DNA of 64,000 nt. It comes from Rhizoclosmatium globosum (lineage: Eukaryota; Chytridiomycota; Chytridiomycetes; Chytridiales; Chytriomycetaceae). A model generated the notes under the pieces. The model was not told the DNA's origin. It ran no database searches and worked only from the letters and a program-made list of their open reading frames with translations. Below are positions 55,684 to 64,000 of the stretch, piece by piece. Position numbers and translations under genes: made by a program. Each line of letters opens with the position of its first letter. Within the stretch, counting starts at the first letter, position 1. The stretch is taken from assembly GCA_002104985.1 (NCBI GenBank), contig MCGO01000101.1:62001-126000 (forward strand), written 5' to 3'.

Positions 55684-57126
55684 ATGCCCACCAAAATGGC
55701 CGATTCGCACAGCACGCTGCACACCTACTACCAAGGCGTAGTTCGAGGGATCACTAGCGACTTTGTCAAACTTAAAGAAGAAAAGAGTCGAATCGACGAT
55801 GAGCAGAATTTACAGTCTGTTGCATATTCTGACAGTGTCAACAGCCTTGGAACCCTTGTCTACGACATGTGGAATATACGTGATGCTGAAAGCCAGAACT
55901 ATGATGAAATTATTACTCAAAAGGACATGGAAGTTAGGAACTGGGCTGAAAAATGTCTCATGCTTGAAATGGATAACTGTGGGTTTATGGATAAAATCGC
56001 ACAACTTAAAAATGAGCTCCGTCATGCTCGAAACGAAATTAACAAAGATGATGACAAGCGAAGAAATGAAATGGCTTATTTGGGTGAGTCCTTGTCCTTG
56101 AACATAAGGCGATTAACCAGTCAGTGATTTGCAGAAAATGCGGTTGAAAACTCAGCACCATTGTCTTCTACATACAACATTGAAGGTGCTCTTGGACAAG
56201 GAAACTTTGGGACTGTCCACCTTGGTCGCCACAAGAGCACAGGGGAGCTCGTTGCAGTCAAAACAATTCCAACCACCGATATGCATACATTAGCAACAGA
56301 ATTTAAAGCCATGATGAAATGTTCCTCTCCATTTGTCGTTCAATGTCTTGGTATTTTCCAAAGTGAACAGAGATTATCAATCCACCTTACAATGGAGGTC
56401 ATGTGCAAAGGGTCACTTGACAAACTTCTTGCAGTTACAAAAATGGACGAAGTGGAGGCTGCCACTGTCTTATATCCTGTTGTTATGGGTTTGCGCCACC
56501 TTCACTTGCTTGGAATACTGCACAGAGATGTAAAGCCGGGGAATATCTTAATTAACAGATTGGGTGAAGTAAAACTCGGTCAGTAGCCCTTATTTTGAAA
56601 TGCACAGGAAAATGTCCTGAGAATATTATAGGAGACCTTGGAGAATCGTATATAATGAGTGATGTTGCTGATTTTCCTAGAGGACAAGGTGAGATTTGTC
56701 CTCTTGGAAAGAGATATTTCTAATTAAAACAGCTGGTGACCTTGTCTACTCCTGCCCAGAAGTAGTGACGGGTAAAATGCATAGCTATGAATGCGACGTT
56801 TGGATGGTTGGTACAACTTTCCGGAAGATGCTGAGTGGACCACACCAGATTTTCAATTCACGCGAATTGATTGGAATGCTGGTTGCGGGGGATTTCCCAG
56901 AGCTTTTCCACTTTCCCCAAAGCTCTGAAGCTTGTAAATTGCTGGCGTCCTGTCTTCAGCCACTATGGTCCGACAGAATCGCCAACATGGATTCCATCCT
57001 TGAGGTACGACACAGACCTTGAATACCGAATCTAAGTCTCCTTTCTTTTAGCACCCATTTATGGCTCTTCGAGCTGGACCTGAAATGGTCCTTGCCTTTT
57101 GTGAGCGATGTATCGAACTTGGCTGA
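55684..57126 (+). CDS. Serine/threonine protein kinase with N-terminal coiled coil
   Basis: Five exons. Residues 1-145 are helical and charged, probably coiled coil (KLKEEKSRIDDEQNLQ, KIAQLKNELRHARNEINK). The kinase domain follows: GALGQGNFGTVHLG (glycine loop), VAVKTIP (lysine), LGILHRDVKPGNILIN (catalytic loop), then across an intron DLGES in place of DFG, and SCPEVV in place of the APE motif. A DVW-type helix F (YECDVWMVGTTFRK) and the C-lobe close it, ending HPFMALRAGPEMVLAF. Catalytic Lys, Asp (HRD) and Asp (DLG) are all present, so it should be active. The closest type is the STE/NEK-like group by eye, but I cannot place it. Stop at 57124-57126. Confidence 0.85.
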
Positions 57127-57259
57127 ATTCTTCGCTTCTTTTTTGCCTTTGTCTGCATATTTTGGAATAAGAACTTTTCGCTACAACCGACCAATTGCAC
57201 TTGTATTTTGTTAGTGATCCAGATAGTACCCGCAAATATCAAAAATCACTTTGCGCATG

Positions 57260-57402
57260 AAGATATAGAATCTGGAGCTGGGATCTGAGAATTCATTATG
57301 GGAGAGCGTAGATTGAATCAATCGCTTCATGTTTTCGACTCCCATAAGAATCTTGCCAATCAGTGTGTTATAATCCAGTTGTAAGTTAACTAATACACGC
57401 AC
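57260..57402 (-). pseudogene. Remnant of a plant-type LRR gene
   Basis: A short open stretch reads LVNLQLDYNTLIGKILMG then VENMKRLIQSTLSHNEFSD. This is recognisably one and a half LRRs of the GxIP type (compare LFNLDNLHLDFNCITGEIP at 25300), with lost prolines and no open frame around it. It is likely a dead relative of the gene at 24558. Confidence 0.5.
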
Positions 57403-58117
57403 ATTGAAGGTGAATTGGTGAGATCTTTAACGTGTGCATGATTGAGCCTTATTCTAATATCTCTATATTCCTCTATCGTTTATCCACAATTTTTTTGGTT
57501 TGTTGAATTGTCATGTCATTCCTCCCGCCTCCAAATACCTGACCTCAAACCAGTCGCGTCCCTCATGTCCGCAACTCGTTTCTTGAGTCAAGCTCGATGA
57601 AGTCCTAGATCGTCTTTGTTCCGTAGCTGTCGTCCAGTCTCTAGATAAGTTACAACATCGGTGGCTTCCTATAATCCGTCCTCTATCTGATTATTTACGT
57701 TAAGTCATGAGCCTCGTGTCGCTGACGTCGCTTCGAACCGCCCTCAAACCAAGTCAGCTTCCTCTGAAGGCCCGCCGGATCGACTTCGCCCATTTTCTGT
57801 TTTTTATACCTTATGTTGTTGTACGTCTTGGGTGATTCAGTCAACAGTACTGTTGTTCTGTTCAACTGAATGGGATAGGTAGAATATTATGGAACTAAGA
57901 CGTTGATGAGATTTCCTCTGACGCTCACCTTGCCCTATGTTATTCGATCGCGGTGAAACCTCTCTTTGAGAATCCACTGGGTCTTTGACTGTTTGACATC
58001 ACCCTTTACTGTTATGAATAAATTGTAAATATATTTAAATAGAAGTCTGTTTATTCTCACTTTCACACTTCAATACGTCATCCATCCTCATCAAAATAAT
58101 AGCCTGATCATTTTCTG
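57403..58117. other. Gene-poor stretch
   Basis: No open frame above 60 codons and no RNA gene recognised. GC content rises between 57530 and 57800 without any visible repeat or family signal. Confidence 0.4.
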
Positions 58118-58785
58118 CTACAAAGACACTGATTCAAATTTTCTGGAGGCCATACTGCGGGCAAAGGCAAGGTTGTGGACATCGAGAAGTTCCGGAATGT
58201 TAAAAACAGGATCATATGGAGCCAAAACTTGAATTTCGCCTTCGACCGGTTCCAATGAGAAACTAAACGAAGCCATAAGCCAAAGATGTAAAGTTTAAAG
58301 TCATTTCTTACTCAAAGTCGGAAATATTTTCCGGATATTTCATATCAATCAACTCTTGTACTGTTGCAATAATGTCAGACTTCATATCCTTTAAATAGAA
58401 AGATCTTAGATCGTCTAGAGTTTTTCATCAGCATGATGGGCTTTAGGTTTTGATTGAACTTCGGATTCACCTGACACAGCTACAGGAATAGTTTACTCAA
58501 AACCATCCTCATTAATTGAAGACGCTTGAACAGCAGTAGAAGAAGTATCACGAGCTGCTCTGCTTAAACACAAGGCAGAATATCTCATTTCACGAGCACT
58601 GATTCCAACCTGGCGTATAATATGATTTTCATGAAGAACAGTGCGTTTTTTGATAATTTGGCTGATAGAAACAATTGTTTTTCATTATGGGTGTACAAAT
58701 CTATCGCAATGACTAACCTGACAATTCCAGTTGCCACACCAAGGTTTGGTTTTCGAAGTTTGGCTTTCTGGGTTTCCTTACGCAT
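58118..58785 (-). CDS. Small unknown multi-exon protein
   Basis: Read from the minus strand, four exons give about 155 aa with introns at 58661-58717, 58405-58496 and 58263-58311, all GT-AG. It starts MRKETQKAKLRKPNLGVATG, continues SQIIKKRTVLHENHIIRQVG and ISAREMRYSALCLSRAARD, then FYLKDMKSDIIATVQELIDM, FDFSLEPVEGEIQVLAPYDP and ends SRKFESVSL. The exons are too short to appear as long frames, but joined they show clear coding character. Mainly helical, basic at the start and acidic later. I do not recognise the family. The second intron contains a stretch that could be read as protein with a stop, so its borders are less sure. Confidence 0.55.
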
Positions 58786-59134
58786 CTATAGATACATGTT
58801 ATTAGATAGGATCATATGTTGAATATTCGGAAGTTCTATAAGTAGATGACAGGTGACTATTTTCTGGCAGAAGCTCGTCCTCAATTTAGAACCTCCAGTA
58901 TGCTACCGCAGATAAATGCTTCTAAATTTAGCGCGATCGGTATTCTCGCGGTATTAAAGGAGCACTTTGATTTTGTTTGTTTACCTCTAGTTTTTTGAAA
59001 GTTTGAAAAAATGTTGACAGCATCAAATTCAAAACACTGATTAGCAGCAATCGTTCGTCAATACTCTGAAGCGGGTTGACCACTACACTGTTGATAAGCC
59101 GTCGCACTTTATTTCCAATCATCACCCAGTCAAT

Positions 59135-62100
59135 TTAATTATTCCCTTCTTCTCCTCCCACTGACCGTCTTGCAGAAGCAAACTCTTGAGATGCGCTTTT
59201 TCCCATTCCAGGCGGGATTCCACCATTTGATCCACCAGGAACAATCCATCTCGGGTCTACTCTTTGTGAGAGCTGATGAGGGAGAGGAGGAGCTTGTTGC
59301 TGGTACTGGGGAATATGCTGAGGATAACCTCTTCCGCGAGCTTTCCTACTGTCCAAATCTTGACCGTAAATTTGACGTCCTCCGATATTACTGATATCTG
59401 AAGCATCAGACGCGTACATGTCTCCGGGGGGTATCGGTATTGCTGAGGTTGTGATCGTTGAGGGCCTGCTCCGGCATAAGGGTTTGTTTGCAATTCGCGT
59501 GCACTATTAGATGCGGAACGACCTAAGGCAAGTGAGGATCCACCATATGGAGTGTTTGGCATAGAAATGTCTGTCAAGATGCCATCGTCATCAATGTCTT
59601 GAATTGTTGATGGCACAATCGGCAAATAGTCCCGGTTGTTTTCTTCCAAGGTGTCTTGCCACGCGCGCGCCATTACCCTGTTGCAAGATTATCAGACAAA
59701 TAGAATACAAGAGTGTGACTCACATCATACGGTAAACTCCAATCACAACATTCACTCCAGCTCTAAACTTTTGAAGTGGTCGTAACACTGGTGCATCCAA
59801 ATCCCGTTGAGGCGCGTCCACACCCATTTCTGTAATGAACTTGACTGTCGCTTTTTGGCTTTCAGCCAAATCAGCAACTTTAAGAGCGAGATAGACTTTT
59901 TGGTATTTCAAGTCAGCTCTCCACAAGAATAGACGACTTGCCAGAGCACGTAGATAAATTACTTCGGCAATTAGTGAGCTCATTTGATTTCTGAGACGAG
60001 TCATATCGATACGCTGGGACTGGCGGACAATCATAGACGATGCGCTTGTGGCGCTGGCTGGAGCAGCGTCAATAGAAGCTTCACCGACAGTGTTAACTAG
60101 AGTATCACGGATGATATTGATGATTTCGCTGCGGGATTGTTTGGCAGAATGAAGCTCTCGTCTAAGTTGAGCAATCTCATCGTGAAGCTAGAGTCATGTT
60201 AGCAACTTTCAATTCAAGGTTATTTTATACATACTTGATCTTCTGCAGTTCCACCACGAGGTGCTGGTCGCAAAGCACTGTTGATGGACTCTTCCTGGTC
60301 TTCCAATAACCGTTGCTGATACTGATAACGGCGCTTGAGATCATCTGCCTTGACTGAAAGACGCTTTGACCGATCTTTTTCAAGAGTGAGCTGAGATTCC
60401 AGTTCCCTTCGAGCCTGTCAATCGACGTCAATAAATATATGTTCCTCCGATTTAGTATTGAATACTAACATGATCTGCGTTTGCCAACTGATTCTTCAAG
60501 TCACGGATTTGGCTGAATGATGCTTGTAAATCACGCTCCATTTCCATTTCTCTTCGACTTCCTCCAGGTCGTCGAGGAGACTCAGCTTCTTGCAACAGCT
60601 CTTGGATACGGACTTCCAGAGTATGAATTTGATTGTTTCTCAACATTAAATCATGCTCAAGATGCTCCTTCTCTGATCGGAAGACGCGAAGCGCATCCTC
60701 CATGCTTGAGTTCCCGCGTCGTCTCAAGTCCTCTTCGCGAATACGTTGCCACTCCGCCTCGCGATCCATCATTCTGCGTTCATGAACCTTACGTTCTTCG
60801 TGGAGCTGTCTTTCCAGGGCTTGCACATCCGCAACCAATTCCTGTTCCCGACGGCCCAAATCACGGTTGTCAAGGTTGCGAGATTTAAGAGATGAATTCT
60901 CTTGGCGCAAGGTATCACAGGACTTTTCAAGATCTTTTGAGTGGTCCTTCAATGAAGTGACTTCCGTCAGCAATCTGTTGCGTTCCTTCTCCAAGTTGCT
61001 AACCAACTTGTTCAAGGCAACTCTCTCCTTGTCATACATATCTTCCAACTGCTGATTCTGTTCAATGTGCTGCTGCTCCATTTCAAAGAAGCGGCTGTTA
61101 AACTGCTCCTCTGCACGAACTTCCGCGTTTCTCACCAACTCTCCTTCTTTTCCACCTCATTTCGAAGAAGATCATTTTCTGCTTGGCTTTCTTCAAACAA
61201 AACAGCAAGTTCATCGAATTCTTCTCTCAAGCTCAGATTTTGTTTTCTTGATTCCTGTTCAGCAACCATATTTTCGGCCTGGGTCTTAGCAATCAGGTTT
61301 CGCAAGATCATATTGGCACTAAGTTCGTGTGACCACACTTTCTTGAGCTCATCAATCTGTTGAGTCATAATGCGGAAGGTCTGTACATCAGAAACTCCAA
61401 CACTTCCAGTCTCACGGGCAAGCTTGAGGTTCAAGGCATCCACGGCTTGCTTGAGAATCTGAATTTCACGAACATGTTCAGCCAGCAAGGTTTGTGCATT
61501 TTCGACTTGGAGTTGGTATCGCTCGCTTTGATTCGCTTTTGTGACAAGCTCCCCGTATTCGCGAGACGACAAATGGTAATCGTTACCAGCATCTGGCTTT
61601 GAAGGAGCTTGCTTCACTTTGTTGACTAAAGAGCCAAGGTAGCTGATTTCCTTCTTCAACAAGTTGTTTTGGGATGCCACATCTTCCAGGCCACTAATCA
61701 GAATATTCAGCGAAGAAAGAATTGTTTTCGATTGGACACTGGTTGAATTCATAGCTATAAACGATTGTTATTATACAACTACAAAATCTCTCAAAAACTT
61801 GCCTCGAATGTCTTCAAGAACCGCCTGCTTTGTCAAAGCAAAGCCATTCACTGATTGCTGGTACTCTTCTACTTTCACAATGAACTTTGATACCAAAGAA
61901 AGTGTTTCCACGGAAAGGTCTTCTCCAGTACTCTTCTTTGATGATCCTGACTCCTTGAAAAGTCTCGCTAAAACTTCAACGTCATTCAACAAGCGCTTGT
62001 GGTCATCCAAAATAGAAGATTGAGATTGGACAATCAGCTTGATTTGGCCGTCGTCTGTTCTGGGGACAGAGGAGGATGGCACAATGCCGCGGGGTGATGA

Positions 62101-64000
62101 GACAGACACTTCGTTCAAAATCTTACGTGAAATAGAAACGTTGGTCTCAGTAGATCTGATCAGTGTGCTAATTTGGGATGTGAGAACATCAAGGATCTCA
62201 GCCTTTTCGATTGGACCAAAGACTGGAACAGATCTTGTTCCTCTTTGAGAAGTTGCTGACAACAGCTCATCAAGCGTTTTTGACGTCTTCCCTGCTCTGT
62301 CAATCGCCTCTTCATACTTGGAAATATCAAGCATACTAATAAAAAAGGCAAGTTTAGAAACCGAATGATTATTGCACATTGCAAACCTAGTGTCGGGAGT
62401 CTCCTTGATGGAACCAGGAATTGTAGACTTCAATCTAAACAGCTCTTCTTCGACTACATCTAGACGATCCGACTTCTTCACGAGCTCGTCACGATAGAGT
62501 TCCATAGATTGCACACTAGACTTGTTAAGTTTCGCCAAACTGTTGAGCTTCTCCTCCAATTCTGCGAGCGCAGTCTTGTATGAGGAGTGAACAGATGCAA
62601 GCTCATCTTCCTTGTTACGGACTTCAATCTTCAACAAAGCCAATTCATGCTCGACAGTGACACGCCCGCCAGTGCTTCCAGCAAAGAGAGAATCGGCGGT
62701 TGGGATTCCGGCAAACACAGGGTTTGGCGAAGCATTTAAGCTTTTCAATTGGAAGAGTTCACGCTCCAAGTTCTCGATAATTTGCTGCTTATGAGCAATA
62801 TCCTGAACCAAAGATGTTTCATTGTTGATGACGGAGTTGAATTGAGCACGTTGAGACTCAAGACTGTCGACTAATTGTTCGAGAGTTTTAATTCTTTCGT
62901 CAGATTGACTAATACGTGAATGGAGCTCTTCTAGTTCGACACGTTGAGCTGCTTCAATCTCACGGAACTCAGTCAACTGTCTGTCAAGAGAGTCACGCTC
63001 GCCAGAAATGAGAAGTCTTTCTTGTTCAGAAGCTTCCAACTTGATAGCAGCTTCTTTCAATTGGAATGAAATCGAGTCAATGGCTTGTTGTGACTGTAGC
63101 AAAAATTAAGAAACGCAGAAATAAACCAACAATTACATTACCTCAGAATATTGCGCCATCATGCCTTCCAGCTGGGCTTGTAAGCTCTTCCACTGCGACT
63201 CCGCTTCATCGCACCTTCCAGACAAACTTTGCCTTTCATGTTCGAAGTACGACTCCTTCTCCGCTGATACCCTGTAGCTTTCGTCCAGAGCGTTTTGAAG
63301 ATTATAAATCGCCGAGTCCTTTTCCGCAAGAAGCGCATTGGTCCGAGCATCACTTGACTCAAGATCATTTTTCAAAGTCTCAAGCATATTGGCCCCATCC
63401 AAGAACTTTTCTTGGATTTCGTCACGTTCGGCTTTCAGTTGCGCCACAGCCATTTCCAAGTCTCGACAAGCAGTTTCGGACCTAGTCGCTTGAGCTTCCA
63501 CATCATCGAAACGAAGCTGCAATTCAGTGACATATTTGGTTGATTCCTCGAGTTGTAGGGAAGCATTTCGTGCCTCTTTATCAGCCTGTTCAGCCTTTAT
63601 AAACATCAGTGAACGCACGACAATACAACCAACGAACCTCCAATGTAATTTGCTTCAGACGTTCTTCCAGAAGAGAAAATTCCTCCTGCTTCTCAGATTG
63701 GTATTGAGCGTAAGTGTTTGAGAACTGTTCCATTCGAATTTGAATATCGGCTTCGTGTTGTTGATGCATCAACTGAATCTGGTTTTCCAGATCCGTCAAC
63801 TTAGACTCGTACTGAGAACGGATTTCTTCCCTCTCCATTCACTCAGACCAGAGCTTTGATTCACATTGTCTAAAGTCATCTGGAACTCGTTACGTTCACC
63901 CAAAACAGCATCGCGCTCTTGCTCCAAAGCGGCAACAGCAGCTTGTAAGTCAGAAACTTGCTGTTGATAGTACGCAGAATCACGGCTTGTAGAATCAAGC
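59135..64000 (-). CDS. Pericentrin/Pcp1-like centrosomal scaffold with PACT domain (runs off right edge)
   Basis: Large minus-strand gene with many exons, of which the C-terminal 1,300 or so residues are visible. 60452-64000 is almost all coiled coil rich in Glu, Gln, Leu and Arg (EKERNRLLTEVTSLKDHSKD, ERQLHEERKVHERRMMDREA). At 59655-60034 lies a PACT-like domain: AEVIYLRALASRLFLWRADL, KYQKVYLALKVADLAESQ, VLRPLQKFRAGVNVVIGVYR, the layout that anchors pericentrin, AKAP450 and fission yeast Pcp1 to centrosomes or spindle poles via calmodulin. A disordered Pro/Gln/Ser tail follows (HIPQYQQQAPPLPHQLSQ). A homopolymer of six Cs (59427-59432) seems one short; seven restores the tail frame. It would nucleate microtubules at the basal body/centrosome. 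Confidence 0.83.

Noticed and set aside
58405..58496. Premature stop and frameshift making the 58-kb gene a pseudogene
   Set aside because: A GT-AG intron at 58405-58496 removes both the TAA and the frame shift and leaves one open protein.
1..64000. tRNA, rRNA or CRISPR arrays
   Set aside because: Scanned by eye for cloverleaf signatures (GGTTCGAATC-like arms) and regularly spaced repeats; none convincing.

Overview
The window comes from a nuclear chromosome of a zoosporic, chytrid-like fungus (inference). Nearly every gene has short GT-AG introns of about 45-240 bp. Fungal families are present (UPF0658, MIC26/27, Zn2Cys6, THI5-type pyrimidine synthase, TPS/TPP), next to families typical of lineages that keep centrioles and of chytrid expansions: a PACT-domain pericentrin-like scaffold, F-box/ankyrin and plant-type LRR proteins, and a nucleoside CNT pair. 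About 30 genes can be supported. I see no tRNA, rRNA or CRISPR.

Layout. 1-6.1 kb: two tandem ABCA half-transporters (-), the left one running off the window. 6.2-9.5 kb: MoaE, a UPF0658 membrane protein and an unknown two-helix membrane protein. 9.8-11.0 kb: ribosomal protein L5. 11.4-14.3 kb: a complete Tc1/mariner-pogo-like transposon with TIRs and a TA target duplication. 16.3-20.3 kb: tandem CNT nucleoside transporters, the second with an in-frame stop. 20.4-23.1 kb: a quinone oxidoreductase-like enzyme (-) and THI5 (+) with a TPP riboswitch aptamer in its 3' UTR. 23.2-25.8 kb: divergent ankyrin and LRR F-box-like genes. 25.8-32.2 kb: a GH79 glycosidase, a MICOS subunit and a divergent pair of LACTB-like proteins. 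32.2-37.4 kb: an ankyrin protein and three tandem seven-helix membrane proteins, the first decayed. 37.7-45.4 kb: a pfkB kinase, an acyltransferase-3/Egghead-type GT2 fusion, and a GH5 mannanase-like protein with two membrane helices inside its catalytic domain. 46.0-48.5 kb: divergent CSN5 and Mms2-type UEV. 48.8-53.5 kb: a double zinc-cluster protein, a MITE-like inverted-repeat cluster and a fused TPS/TPP. 54-58.8 kb: an ankyrin paralogue, a coiled-coil protein kinase and a small unknown gene. 59.1-64 kb: the 3' part of the PACT/coiled-coil gene.

The two most interesting systems are these. (i) A TPP aptamer starts 47 nt after the THI5 stop codon. A possible splice donor lies in its L5 loop, and a poly(A) signal lies inside the predicted 3'UTR intron, so the layout resembles the plant THIC 3'UTR switch rather than the 5' intron switches known from fungi. 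(ii) A possible beta-mannan or glycolipid locus pairs a single-chain AT3-GT2 protein with a neighbouring, apparently membrane-embedded GH5.

Three conserved genes each carry an apparent one-base loss in a G/C homopolymer (RPL5, pfkB kinase, PACT gene). These look like consensus errors, so frameshifts in this assembly should be read with caution.
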